From assembly GCA_016742095.1 (NCBI GenBank), contig JACVCJ010000015.1, positions 1-64,000 on the forward strand: a stretch of 64,000 bases of DNA. Direction: 5' to 3'. Source of the stretch: Bacteroidia bacterium. Its GTDB lineage: Bacteria; Bacteroidota; Bacteroidia; CAIKAF01. Of the stretch, positions 17,086-25,870 are shown piece after piece (the first letter of the stretch is position 1; each line of letters starts with the position of its first letter). A model generated the notes under the pieces. It searched no databases and was not told the DNA's origin. It worked only from the letters and a program-made list of their open reading frames with translations. The position numbers and the translations under genes were made by a program.

Positions 17086-19614
17086 ATGGCAGATCCACAG
17101 GAAAAATGGCAGAATCTCGGCGGAAGACTTTCGCGGCTCCGCATCAACGTATTGCTGGGCGTAGGGCTTACCGTGTTCTTTATCCTGCTGCTGACCTGGC
17201 TTTCGGCGGGCAGTGTAAAGCAGATCCTGCACTCCGTGTCCAAGCTCAGCACCCCGCGTACCGAAGGCCGCCTGCTCAACCAGATGATCTCGGGCATATC
17301 GTCCCTGCAGGTATACTCCGGCAAATACAGCAGTACCGGCAATCCCGATTATCTCAAGAACTACAAATCTCAGACGGACGAAATTCGTATACTTATCGAC
17401 AGCATGCAGAATGCGCCGGGCGCGCGGAATTATCATGCCAAGGTAGATACGCTCGAAAAGTATTTCGACGGCTATATAGAATCGCTCGATGAGTACATCC
17501 TGGTACGTTCGCGCAACCAGGACCTGCCCGACAATAAGCTGTACGGCCTGCTGCAGACCAGTGAGAGCAACCTGCACACCAATACGCCCCTGCCCCGCAC
17601 CGAAATTATACGCACTACCGAAACGGTACCCGTTTACATCAAGGAAGAAAAGACCGTAAAGCCGAAGAACCGGCGGCAGAAAAAAGATGCCGGAGCCGAG
17701 ACCATTAAGGTGGATACGCTTACACCCACCGTTACCACACAGGTAATTACCCAGGTAGACAGCAGTTATTTTCAGCAGATGGACACCCTGATGAAAAGCA
17801 TGAAGAAAACGCTGGACGCAGGTGTGGCGCGGCGCACGGTGATCCGCAACAAAATTGCCGATAAGGAACAGACCCTGCTCGATAACGAAATGCTGTTCAT
17901 GGACCGCATACAGCTGCTGCTTTCGGAGATCGAGAACCAGGAACAGATCACGGCCCGCGAAGAGACCCTGGCCGCCCGCAAAGCCGTGGACAACAATACC
18001 AAAAAACTGGCCCTGCTGGGTTCCGTCACCGTATTTATTATGCTTATCCTGGTATTTACGGTCTCTTCGGACGTATCCAAGAGCCTGTTTTACCGGAAAA
18101 AACTCATGGAGGCCAAACAGGAGGCCGAACGTCTGGCCATTGCCAAGGAAGAGTTCCTGGCCAATATGAGCCATGAGATACGTACCCCGCTCAACAGCAT
18201 CATCGGTTTTGCCGAACAGCTGAACCAGAGCAGCCTGCAACCCGGACAAAAAGCCAAGGTACATGCCGTGCTGCGTTCCGGCGATCACCTGCTGTCGCTC
18301 GTGAACGACATTCTCGATTATTCGAAGATCGAAGCCGGTTCCCTGCGCCTGGAAAAAATAGGCTTTTACGTAACCGATGTGGTGGACGAAGTGATCGAAG
18401 TGCTGGAACCCGAAGCAGAGGCCAAGGGCCTGCACATACTTTTTGAACCCGGTAAATACACCGACCTGCAGGTAAGCGGCGACCCCGTACGCCTGAAACA
18501 GATCCTGCTGAACCTCATGGGAAATGCCGTAAAATTTACCCGGGAAGGATTCCTGCAGATCAAAATAGAGGCCCGTACGGAACAACAGACCGTATGGACA
18601 AAATTTACGGTGATCGACACCGGCGACGGTATCCCGTCTGAAAAACTGGAAAGCATCTTTGCCAAATTCGAACAGGCCGATACCTCCGTAACCCGTAAAT
18701 ACGGCGGTACCGGGCTGGGTCTCAGCATCTGTAAAAAACTGGTGGAACTGCAGAACGGTACCATTTACGCACAGTCGCAGCCGGGAAAAGGATCGGAGTT
18801 CATTTTTGAGATCCCTTACGAAAAGACAGAGAACATCGAGTACAGAACCGACCGTAAATCAGTAGGGCCACCGACCCTGCTGCCCGGTAAAAAAGTGCTG
18901 GTGGTAGACGATGATGCCATGACCGAAGCTCTGCTGGGTCCTTATTTTATTGAAGAAAAAGCCGACGTATGTTTTGAAAAAAGTCCCGTTTCGGCCCTGG
19001 AACTGCTGCGGAAAAATTCGTTCGACCTCATTATTGCCGACCTGCATATGCCCGGCATGGACGGGGTGATCTTCCTGGAAAAAGCCCGCAGCCTTAAAAA
19101 TAACCGCAACGTGCGTACTATTTTATGCACCGCCAGCGTGGCCCGGGATATTAAAAGTAAACATATTGATGAAATTTTACACAAACCATACCGGCGTAAT
19201 GATCTGCAAATCAGTATCGGCAAGGTTTTTGATGTATTCATAGAAAACGGTAATGCGGATATGGCACAATTTTCATTAGACTACTTCCTGACCTTTGCAG
19301 GAGGTGATACGGAGCAATTGGACCGGTTTGTGGATTTGTTTATTGAGAACTCCCGCAAGGAAATACTGAAGATCAAACAATCTTTCACCGACGGAAACAC
19401 AGAGCAGATCGGCGAATCGGCCCATCTGCTGAAGAACACCTATGGCCAGCTGAAAGCTACTGAAGCCATGGAAATTATACGGAACCTGGAAGGGCTCGTA
19501 GAAGAAAAGTACCTGAGCAATGAACAGATCGAACGGCTTGTGGCCCAGCTGGAGCTACGTTCCGAGGAACTTTTCGGCGAGCTTAAGAATGCGATGCTCA
19601 GCATTCATCATTAG
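17086..19614 (+). CDS. Hybrid sensor histidine kinase (HisKA, HATPase, REC, HPt)
   Basis: 842 residues. Transmembrane helix 1 (~21-43) and helix 2 (~306-328) enclose a helical periplasmic sensor. HisKA carries FLANMSHEIRTPL with phospho-acceptor His363. HATPase has VIDTGDGIP and YGGTGLGLSICKK. A receiver domain starts KKVLVVDDD (~606) with phospho-acceptor Asp652 in IIADLHMPGMDG. The C-terminal HPt has His780 (ESAHLLKNTYGQL). It is therefore a complete four-step phosphorelay in one chain, needing an external response regulator. It is convergent with the NtrC-type regulator and shares four bases at the stops; whether the two are partners is unproven. Confidence 0.92.
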   Translation: MADPQEKWQNLGGRLSRLRINVLLGVGLTVFFILLLTWLSAGSVKQILHSVSKLSTPRTEGRLLNQMISGISSLQVYSGKYSSTGNPDYLKNYKSQTDEIRILIDSMQNAPGARNYHAKVDTLEKYFDGYIESLDEYILVRSRNQDLPDNKLYGLLQTSESNLHTNTPLPRTEIIRTTETVPVYIKEEKTVKPKNRRQKKDAGAETIKVDTLTPTVTTQVITQVDSSYFQQMDTLMKSMKKTLDAGVARRTVIRNKIADKEQTLLDNEMLFMDRIQLLLSEIENQEQITAREETLAARKAVDNNTKKLALLGSVTVFIMLILVFTVSSDVSKSLFYRKKLMEAKQEAERLAIAKEEFLANMSHEIRTPLNSIIGFAEQLNQSSLQPGQKAKVHAVLRSGDHLLSLVNDILDYSKIEAGSLRLEKIGFYVTDVVDEVIEVLEPEAEAKGLHILFEPGKYTDLQVSGDPVRLKQILLNLMGNAVKFTREGFLQIKIEARTEQQTVWTKFTVIDTGDGIPSEKLESIFAKFEQADTSVTRKYGGTGLGLSICKKLVELQNGTIYAQSQPGKGSEFIFEIPYEKTENIEYRTDRKSVGPPTLLPGKKVLVVDDDAMTEALLGPYFIEEKADVCFEKSPVSALELLRKNSFDLIIADLHMPGMDGVIFLEKARSLKNNRNVRTILCTASVARDIKSKHIDEILHKPYRRNDLQISIGKVFDVFIENGNADMAQFSLDYFLTFAGGDTEQLDRFVDLFIENSRKEILKIKQSFTDGNTEQIGESAHLLKNTYGQLKATEAMEIIRNLEGLVEEKYLSNEQIERLVAQLELRSEELFGELKNAMLSIHH

Positions 19615-20993
19615 GCGTCCAGGCCATACAACCTGATCTTATTGTACAGGGTCTTGCGGTCGATGTTCAGCATCTGGGCCGCTTTCGACTTATTGTATTT
19701 TACTTTTTCGAGGGCTTCCACGATCTTTTTCTTTTCTATGTCCTCGGAGATCACTTTCAGGTCTACCGTGTTCTCCACGGGGATCTCGAAATGTTCACTG
19801 CGCAGTTCCGAAGGCAGGGCGTTCAGCTCTACCATATCGCTGCGTGAAAGCAGTACCGAACGTTTGATCACGTTCTTGAATTCGCGCAGGTTGCCCGGCC
19901 AGGGATATTCCATGAACTTCTGCATCACTTCACGGCTGAAACCTTTTACGTGCTTGCCCAGTTCGGCATTGGCCAGTTCCAGGAAACTACCGGCAAACAG
20001 GGGCAGGTCGTCCTTGCGGTTGCGCAGGGGTTCTACCCGTATGGAAAACTCGTTGAGACGATGATACAGGTCCTCGCGGAAACTGCCCCGGCGTATGCCG
20101 TTGGTAAGGTCTTCGTTGGTGGCGGCAATAATGCGTACGTCCACCGGTATATCTTTTACACTGCCCACCTTGCGGATCTTACGTTCCTGTATGGCGCGCA
20201 GCAGCATGATCTGTACCTCGTAGGAAAGGTTCCCGATCTCGTCCAGGAACACAGTGCCCCCGTTGGCGGCCTCGAATTGACCGGTTTTATCGGTAACGGC
20301 GCCTGTGAACGAGCCTTTTACATGCCCGAAGAATTCGCTGGCCGCGATCTCGCCCGAGAGCGTTCCGCAGTCGATGGCCACAAAGGGTTCCCCGGCGCGT
20401 ACGCTCAGGTCGTGCAGGCGGCGGGCCACAAATTCCTTACCGGTGCCGCTCTCACCCAGTATAATTACCGAAAGCGGCGTAGGGGCCACCAGGTCTATAT
20501 GTTCGTTGATCTGTTTCCAGTTGGCGCTTACGCCGTGTACAAAACCGTCCTGTGTGTAGGAGGGCGACACACTTTTGCCGGCGGGCACCCTGTTCACGGC
20601 TGCCTGTACGGCCGCTGCCGCAGGCCGGGCATCCGTATCCAGTATATTTTTTACTACTTCCAGCAGTTCCGAAGGATTCACCGGTTTGGTCAGGTAGTCG
20701 CGGGCACCGGCTTTCATGGCGCGCACGGCCAGGCGTATGTCACCGAAGCCCGTCATCAGCACCAGGGGCAGACCCGGATTTGTTTTCTGTATCTCTTCCA
20801 GCATTTCCATGCCGTCTTTGCCGGGCATCCGGTAATCGGAGAGCACCAGGTCGGGCGGACTTTTGCGGATACTTTCCAGGGCCGCATGTACATTCCCTGC
20901 AAGTGAAACCTCGAAGCCGTTCTTATTCAGGTAAGCCTGTATCATCAGACTGAACGTACTATCATCGTCGACTGCTAATATCTTCTTAGGCAT
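19611..20993 (-). CDS. Sigma-54-dependent NtrC-family response regulator
   Basis: 460 residues: receiver domain (AVDDDSTFS; phospho-Asp in LVLSDYRMPGKDG, ~54), AAA+ domain with GESGTGKE (~181) and the sigma-54 contact loop GSFTGA, and a Fis-type HTH at the end (NKSKAAQMLNIDRKTLYNKI). It activates sigma-54 promoters by ATP hydrolysis. Its targets are not evident in this window. The adjacent hybrid kinase with an HPt domain is a plausible phosphodonor. It lies downstream of a terminator that isolates it from the PepSY-like gene. Confidence 0.94.
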   Translation of the reverse strand: MPKKILAVDDDSTFSLMIQAYLNKNGFEVSLAGNVHAALESIRKSPPDLVLSDYRMPGKDGMEMLEEIQKTNPGLPLVLMTGFGDIRLAVRAMKAGARDYLTKPVNPSELLEVVKNILDTDARPAAAAVQAAVNRVPAGKSVSPSYTQDGFVHGVSANWKQINEHIDLVAPTPLSVIILGESGTGKEFVARRLHDLSVRAGEPFVAIDCGTLSGEIAASEFFGHVKGSFTGAVTDKTGQFEAANGGTVFLDEIGNLSYEVQIMLLRAIQERKIRKVGSVKDIPVDVRIIAATNEDLTNGIRRGSFREDLYHRLNEFSIRVEPLRNRKDDLPLFAGSFLELANAELGKHVKGFSREVMQKFMEYPWPGNLREFKNVIKRSVLLSRSDMVELNALPSELRSEHFEIPVENTVDLKVISEDIEKKKIVEALEKVKYNKSKAAQMLNIDRKTLYNKIRLYGLDA

Positions 20994-21021
20994 CTTTCAA
21001 AAGTTTTCGATTTAAATATAA

Positions 21022-21054
21022 GAAAAAGCCCCCGCTTATCGCGGAGGCTTTTTC
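21022..21054 (-). terminator. Intrinsic terminator after the PepSY-like gene
   Basis: GAAAAAGCC and GGCTTTTTC arms with inner CCCGC/GCGG pairing around a short loop. A T-run follows on the minus strand. It sits 22 bases after the minus-strand stop at 21076. Confidence 0.8.
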
Positions 21055-21075
21055 AACACCCTGTTTCTCACACCC

Positions 21076-21390
21076 TTACTCTTTAACCAATTCTCCTTTC
21101 GGTCCATACTTCAAGGTAATTTCGCCGGCGCCGGAATTCAACACCACTTCGTAACCCACTATGGCGCCGGCTTCATTCACCCATTTATATGACTTTGAAA
21201 TCTGTGCTTCTTTATAGTTCTCCGTCAGATGTTTTGCTACCTCCACCGGTAATTCATCTGCTTTGATCTCTATTCTTTTATCCTTGTTATTGCTGATCGC
21301 ATTCACGATCTCATTCTGTATCGCCGCATTCAATGTAACAGCTGTAATTCCAGAAAGGGCCAGTCCGATAATTAATAATCCACGTTTCAT
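21076..21390 (-). CDS. Small periplasmic protein, PepSY-like
   Basis: 104 residues from ATG 21390 (MKRGLLIIGLALSGIT...), which gives a normal signal peptide; the frame stays open to 21516 without one. The mature part reads DELPVEVAKHLTENYKEAQISKSYKW, then GYEVVLNSG and a GPKGELVKE tail. This is the shape of small PepSY-like/BLIP-like proteins of Bacteroidota. Such proteins are often stress-induced; function unknown. Confidence 0.7.
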   Translation of the reverse strand: MKRGLLIIGLALSGITAVTLNAAIQNEIVNAISNNKDKRIEIKADELPVEVAKHLTENYKEAQISKSYKWVNEAGAIVGYEVVLNSGAGEITLKYGPKGELVKE

Positions 21391-21486
21391 ATCTTTGTAT
21401 TTAATCGTTTCGCTTGAATTCTCCAGGTTTCTGTCGTTACGTGTCTGTCGTTGTTGTTGCGTTGTCTGATAAGAGTAATACGAAAA

Positions 21487-21514
21487 ATCGTGCCGCAAAA
21501 AGGCGCATCGTGCC
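21487..21514. repeat. Direct repeat ATCGTGCC, 20-base period
   Basis: Two exact copies of ATCGTGCC, at 21487-21494 and 21507-21514, lie about 100 bases upstream of the PepSY-like gene. On its coding strand they read GGCACGAT. A regulator site spaced two helical turns apart is possible. Confidence 0.35.
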
Positions 21515-21628
21515 AAATACTGAAAATCAGCATATTAAAAATTTCAGTTTTTTCATGCCACCCTGCGGGCTGTGGAATAATTCCCCACTTTGTACAAAAA
21601 GGGCCTGCTTTCGCTACAATTTGAGGCG

Positions 21629-23344
21629 TTAAAGGTCCGCAGCCAGGTCTTTTATGTCCAGCTGCAGGGTGGTCTGCCCGTTAAAATGGTTCTCTTTCAG
21701 GCTGCACAATACCGAAAAGGACGGCGCATTGCGTATGGCCTCATATTTTTCGCCCAGTTTAAAGCCGATGGCATTGTATACATTAAAGTTCTGTTCCGGG
21801 CTGTAGAGCTGCATCTGCAGGTGCTCTTCCTTGAGCAGGCGCAGGTGCCCGTTGTATATCTTCAGGTTGCGGATGCAGAATACCGGGCTCATATTTCCCG
21901 GGCCGAAGGGTGCAAACTGTTTCAGGATACGAAAGAACGACGGTCCTATGAAAGAGAGGGGAATTTCGGCATCGTATTCCAGCACGGGTTCCAGCATACC
22001 CGGTTTTACGCGGCGTACGGCCGCCATATCGAAGCGGCGGATGAACTCCGGCAGGTTCTCCGGTTCCATGGTAAGTCCGGCGGCGTGTGTGTGTCCGCCC
22101 CAGTTCAGCAGCAGGTCGTCGCATTCACTGAGGGCATCGTACAGGTCGAAACCTTTGATGGAACGCGCCGAACCGGTGATCTTGCCGTTACTTTCGGTAA
22201 GTACAATGGTGGGACGATAATGTTTTTCGATGATGCGCGAGGCCACGATGCCCACCACACCTTTATGCCAGTGCGGCCGGTACACCACCGTAGAACTGCG
22301 GCCGGACCATTCGTTGTCGGCAGCGATCATTTCCAGCGCTTCGCGCGTCATTTCGCGGTCCAGGTCCTGCCGTTCCAGGTTGTTCTCGTTGATCTGCGCG
22401 GCCATCTTCGAGAGTTCAGGCCCTTCGCCGCCTGTGAGGAGCTCCACTACGCGCGATCCGTGTGCGATACGTCCGGCGGCATTGATGCGCGGCCCCAGGA
22501 TGAACACGGCATCTTCCACGTTCAGTTCCCGGCCTTCGGCGCCTGCTTTTTTCAGTAACTGCAGGAATCCCGGGCGCGGGGCGCGGTTGATGCGTTCCAT
22601 GCCAAAATGCACCAGTACGCGGTTCTCACCCGTCAGCGGCACGATATCGGCACAGGTACTGATGGCTGCAAAGTCCACGTATTCGTACACGGCCTCTTCG
22701 GACAGTCCGTTCTCATCGGCCAGGGCCTGCAGCAGCTTAAAGGCCACGCCGCAGCCCGATAATTCCTTAAAGGGATAGGCACAGTCCTTCTGTTTGGGGT
22801 TCAGTATGGCCACGGCGGGCGGCAGGGTTTCATCGGGCAGGTGATGGTCGCACACGATGGTATCGATGCCCAGGGTCTGTGCGTGCAATATCTTATCGAG
22901 CGATTTAATGCCGCAGTCGAGCGTGATCAGCAGGCCAAAGCCGTTATCGGCCGCATAGCTGATGCCTGCGTACGACACGCCGTAGCCTTCGGTATAGCGG
23001 TCGGGGATGTAATAGCCCACATTTTCATAGCGCAGCTGATCGCGGATGAACGAAACCACCATGCTTACCGCCGTAGTGCCGTCCACATCGTAATCTCCGT
23101 ACACCAGTATCTGTTCGCGGCGCATCATGGCCTTCTGTATGCGTTGCACGGCCTTCTGCATGTCCTTCATACGATAAGGGGAATGCAGCTGGCTGTAGGC
23201 CGGACGGAAATAGGTACGGGCTTCGTCGAAGGTACGAATGCCGCGTTGCAGGAGCAGTTGAATAAAAACGGGATGGATGTTCAGTTCCTGCTGAAGTTCA
23301 GCACGTTCTTCCGCCGTAAAGACGTGTTTAGAGGTCCAGTTCAT
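21629..23344 (-). CDS. recJ: Single-stranded-DNA-specific exonuclease RecJ
   Basis: 571 residues. DHH-family phosphoesterase motifs are visible: YGDYDVDGTTAVSM (motif I), ITLDCGIKS, and VCDHHLPDE, the DHH motif itself. The DHHA1 part has GSARSIKGFDLYDAL and WGGHTHAAGLTM. It degrades single-stranded DNA 5' to 3' in recombination and repair. Single-gene unit, divergent from the thioredoxin gene. Confidence 0.96.
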   Translation of the reverse strand: MNWTSKHVFTAEERAELQQELNIHPVFIQLLLQRGIRTFDEARTYFRPAYSQLHSPYRMKDMQKAVQRIQKAMMRREQILVYGDYDVDGTTAVSMVVSFIRDQLRYENVGYYIPDRYTEGYGVSYAGISYAADNGFGLLITLDCGIKSLDKILHAQTLGIDTIVCDHHLPDETLPPAVAILNPKQKDCAYPFKELSGCGVAFKLLQALADENGLSEEAVYEYVDFAAISTCADIVPLTGENRVLVHFGMERINRAPRPGFLQLLKKAGAEGRELNVEDAVFILGPRINAAGRIAHGSRVVELLTGGEGPELSKMAAQINENNLERQDLDREMTREALEMIAADNEWSGRSSTVVYRPHWHKGVVGIVASRIIEKHYRPTIVLTESNGKITGSARSIKGFDLYDALSECDDLLLNWGGHTHAAGLTMEPENLPEFIRRFDMAAVRRVKPGMLEPVLEYDAEIPLSFIGPSFFRILKQFAPFGPGNMSPVFCIRNLKIYNGHLRLLKEEHLQMQLYSPEQNFNVYNAIGFKLGEKYEAIRNAPSFSVLCSLKENHFNGQTTLQLDIKDLAADL

Positions 23345-23387
23345 AAAAAGCTATAAGGAAAGTTGATAAATAGATTGAAAACCATTA

Positions 23388-23420
23388 TTTGCTTCTATAC
23401 GTAGAAAAGCTGTAATTTTG
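23388..23420 (+). promoter_or_regulatory. Promoter of the thioredoxin gene
   Basis: TTTG at 23388-23391, 21 bases, then TAATTTTG at 23413-23420. The ATG follows 17 bases later. Confidence 0.6.
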
Positions 23421-23437
23421 CCCTAAAATTAATAAAT

Positions 23438-23761
23438 ATGGCTGTAATTCTTTCTACCGACCAGGATTTCGGAACGCTTCTGAAGGACAATGAAAAAGTG
23501 ATCGTAAAATACTATGCCGACTGGTGTGGTTCCTGTAAACTGTTTGCCCCTAAATTCCGCCGTATTTCCGAAGAGGAGAACTATGCCGGCATTGCATTCC
23601 TGGACGTGAACGCCGAAGAGAATCCCGAGGCGCGTAAAGCCGCCGGGGTGGACAATCTGCCCTTTTTCGCCACCTTTAAGAACGGCGAACTGGTAAAAGC
23701 ATCTTCGGGCTCGAAGGAAGAATTTGTAAAAGGCCTGCTGGACGAACTTAAGAACGCATAA
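23438..23761 (+). CDS. Thioredoxin-family protein with a CGSC active site
   Basis: 107 residues, a bare thioredoxin fold with no signal peptide, so cytoplasmic. The active site is W-C30-G-S-C33 rather than the classical CGPC, which normally changes redox potential. The cis-proline is present in DNLPFFATF (~74). It probably serves as a disulfide reductant or as donor to a peroxiredoxin. It is followed two bases later by a small conserved protein, implying a joint operon. Confidence 0.88.
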   Translation: MAVILSTDQDFGTLLKDNEKVIVKYYADWCGSCKLFAPKFRRISEEENYAGIAFLDVNAEENPEARKAAGVDNLPFFATFKNGELVKASSGSKEEFVKGLLDELKNA

Positions 23762-23763
23762 AC

Positions 23764-24006
23764 ATGAAGATCCCCGCCATAAAAAAAGCTGTGGAGAACT
23801 ACAGCACCGAAGAGCTGAAAGCCGCTGAGGAAGCACTGTACGCCGAAGAGAAACTGCAGATAGAGATCGACGGCGACGACGAAGGCGAGCAGCTTACACA
23901 CGTACTGGCCGCTATCTGGATCAAGGAGGATATGCTGCAGAAAGGCACGGATTTCAAGGATTCACTGCGCGCATACACCCAGCGTGTACGCAACAGTATT
24001 TCCTGA
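23764..24006 (+). CDS. Small conserved Bacteroidota protein (DUF6952-like)
   Basis: 80 residues, acidic. It has the pattern IPAIKKAVENYSTEELKAAEEAL, then IDGDDEGEQLTHVLAAIW and a basic YTQRVRNSI tail. I recall this as the DUF6952 type, found beside thioredoxin and peroxiredoxin genes; the name is tentative. No transmembrane or signal segment. Cotranscribed with the thioredoxin gene (2-base gap), so a redox-linked accessory role is possible. Confidence 0.75.
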   Translation: MKIPAIKKAVENYSTEELKAAEEALYAEEKLQIEIDGDDEGEQLTHVLAAIWIKEDMLQKGTDFKDSLRAYTQRVRNSIS

Positions 24007-24078
24007 AAATATTGCAGATAAAGTATAGCGGTATAGCCGAATATTTCCTAAGTTTGAATAAAACTTTTCAACGCAACT

Positions 24079-24576
24079 ATGAAATTCCGTTATGCCGGGT
24101 TACTGGCTCTTCCGTTGGTGCTGCTTCTGCAGGCCTGTCCCGTTGGCACTGATTATCCCCTGGGTACGCCCGGAAAGGAAAAAGCCGATGCGGGTCTGCT
24201 GGGTACCTGGGCTTCCATTGAAGGTACGCCCGAAGTAGTAAAAGCGGTGGTCTCCAAAAAAACGACCAACAGTTTCACGGTAACCGTGCAGGAAAAAGGC
24301 GAAATGTACTCGCTTACTTCCATGGCCTTTACGGGCTATACCACCGTGCTGGAAGGCAAGAACTTCCTGTACGTGCAGGACCCCGAAGATTCCAAGTACT
24401 ACCTGTACCACTACGAACTGATCGGTAAAAAAGGCCTGGCGCTGTACGACGTAAGTTTCCTGGAAAAGGGCATGGACGGCATCACCAGCACCGAAACGTT
24501 CCGCGAAGAGGTAAAAGCCTCTATGGCCAAGGAAGGCGGATGTTTCTCCGAGAAAAAAATGTACCAGAAACAATAA
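24079..24576 (+). CDS. Hypothetical lipoprotein
   Basis: 165 residues with a type II signal peptide; the lipobox is LLQAC, with the lipidated Cys at residue 20. The mature part reads GLLGTWASIEGTPE, like the opening of small lipocalin-type or stress lipoproteins, and contains KKTTNSFTVTVQEKGE strands. A TAAGTTTG -7 box at 24049-24056 suggests its own promoter. Function unknown. Confidence 0.75.
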   Translation: MKFRYAGLLALPLVLLLQACPVGTDYPLGTPGKEKADAGLLGTWASIEGTPEVVKAVVSKKTTNSFTVTVQEKGEMYSLTSMAFTGYTTVLEGKNFLYVQDPEDSKYYLYHYELIGKKGLALYDVSFLEKGMDGITSTETFREEVKASMAKEGGCFSEKKMYQKQ

Positions 24577-24600
24577 GGGCAGTCAAGCACTTAAAAGCAA

Positions 24601-24635
24601 AAAAAAGAGGCAGCCCTGTGGTTGCCTCTTTTTTT
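24601..24635. terminator. Bidirectional terminator between convergent genes
   Basis: A-run, then GGCAGCC-CTGT-GGTTGCC stem (one G-U pair), then T-run. It serves the lipoprotein gene (plus) and the acidic-protein gene (minus). Confidence 0.85.
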
Positions 24636-24663
24636 GTTAATGCGATGCTACAATGCGATATGA

Positions 24664-24900
24664 TCAGAAATCATCATCGTCGTCATCATAAAAGTCGTCA
24701 TCGAAATCGTCCAGATTGTCGAACTCCGGTTCAGACTCTTTTGAAGAATCTTCCTCTTCCTCGTCTGATGAATAATATGTGTCTTCCGGCTCATATTCAT
24801 CGTCATCATGGCCATCGGGCAGATTTGTATGCTTTTTTGCCATGCCGATAAATGCATTCGTGTGCATTTGTTCACTGAAATAAGAGGTGCTCTTCCTCAT
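24664..24900 (-). CDS. Small protein with a very acidic C-terminal tail
   Basis: 78 residues from ATG 24900. A short basic/neutral N-terminus (MRKSTSYFSEQMHTNAF) is followed by about 50 residues dominated by Asp and Glu, ending in a run of six Asp before the final Phe. Probably disordered. It may bind basic proteins, metals or nucleic-acid-binding surfaces as a DNA mimic; all of this is inference. The good promoter upstream and terminator downstream argue that it is a real gene. Confidence 0.65.
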   Translation of the reverse strand: MRKSTSYFSEQMHTNAFIGMAKKHTNLPDGHDDDEYEPEDTYYSSDEEEEDSSKESEPEFDNLDDFDDDFYDDDDDDF

Positions 24901-24949
24901 GATTAATCCTTTTGATGTTCTGTGTTGTGGTTTATCAATAACGTTTGTA

Positions 24950-24978
24950 CAAATGTAAGACACATTTTATTTTCACAA
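24950..24978 (-). promoter_or_regulatory. Promoter of the acidic-protein gene
   Basis: On the minus strand: TTG (24978-24976), 18 bases, TACATTTG (24957-24950). The start codon lies about 50 bases downstream. Confidence 0.6.
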
Positions 24979-25135
24979 GCAAAATATTCAGAGATTTTTT
25001 CCGTTGTCAGAATGAATTTAACAATTCATCCGTGTTTTTTTTTGCACCTTCACTATTGTTAAGAAAATGTATGCGGACGATGAAGGTATTGTTAATTCTA
25101 TGTTTCCTTCACCCGGCCCGGGAGAAAAAACAAGA

Positions 25136-25143
25136 TACCTTTG
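25136..25143 (+). promoter_or_regulatory. -7 box of the PhoB-like regulator gene
   Basis: TACCTTTG matches TAnnTTTG. It lies 26 bases before the ATG; no clear -33 box. Confidence 0.45.
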
Positions 25144-25169
25144 CGCCGTAAAATTTTTAATCACTGTTT

Positions 25170-25856
25170 ATGAGTGAAGTAGTTTCAAAAATTCTTTTAG
25201 TAGACGACGAGCCCGATATACTGGAGTTTCTCTCGTATAACCTGGCCAAGGAAGGCTATGAAGTGTTTACCGCCAACACCGGTAAAGAGGGCCTGGAAAT
25301 TGCCAAAAAAGTACGTCCCGACCTGGTGATACTGGATGTGATGATGCCCGAAATGGACGGCATTGAAACCTGCCGCGAACTACGGCAGAACAACGATCTG
25401 AAAAACGTGCTGGTGGCCTTTCTCACAGCCCGCGGCGAAGATTATTCACAGATCGCCGGTTTTGATGCCGGTGCGGACGATTATATCACCAAACCCATCA
25501 AACCCCGTGTATTCGTAAGCCGCGTAAAAGCGCTGCTGCGCCGCTCGGGTGAAGAAGTTTCGAAAGAGGACAACATGCTGTCGCTCGGCGATCTGAAGAT
25601 CGACCGCGAGAAATACCTCGTGTACTACGGCGAAACCGAAATGCAGATGCCCAAGAAAGAATTCGAGCTGTTGTACCTGCTGGCTTCCAAGCCGGGCAAG
25701 GTGTTCAACCGCGACGAGATCTTACGCAGCGTCTGGGGACAGGAAGTGGTAGTGGGCGACCGCACCATCGACGTACACATCCGTAAACTGCGCGAAAAAC
25801 TCGACGATAAGTTCATCAAGACCGTAAAAGGTGTCGGGTATAAATTTGAATTCTGA
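25170..25856 (+). CDS. OmpR/PhoB-family response regulator
   Basis: 228 residues. Receiver domain ILLVDDEPDILEFL with phospho-Asp in LVILDVMMPEMDG (~56) and the conserved Lys in ITKPIKP. Winged-helix domain ending VWGQEVVVGDRTIDVHIRKLREKL and TVKGVGYKFEF. The organisation and the next gene resemble PhoB/PhoR. It is followed 14 bases later by the sensor kinase. Confidence 0.93.
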   Translation: MSEVVSKILLVDDEPDILEFLSYNLAKEGYEVFTANTGKEGLEIAKKVRPDLVILDVMMPEMDGIETCRELRQNNDLKNVLVAFLTARGEDYSQIAGFDAGADDYITKPIKPRVFVSRVKALLRRSGEEVSKEDNMLSLGDLKIDREKYLVYYGETEMQMPKKEFELLYLLASKPGKVFNRDEILRSVWGQEVVVGDRTIDVHIRKLREKLDDKFIKTVKGVGYKFEF

Positions 25857-25870
25857 AGCTGAAACGCCAT

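Noticed and set aside
21476-21520. Possible sigma-54 promoter upstream of the PepSY-like gene
   Set aside because: TGGCACG is present on the minus strand, but no GC follows at the required distance of 12 bases in either repeat copy.
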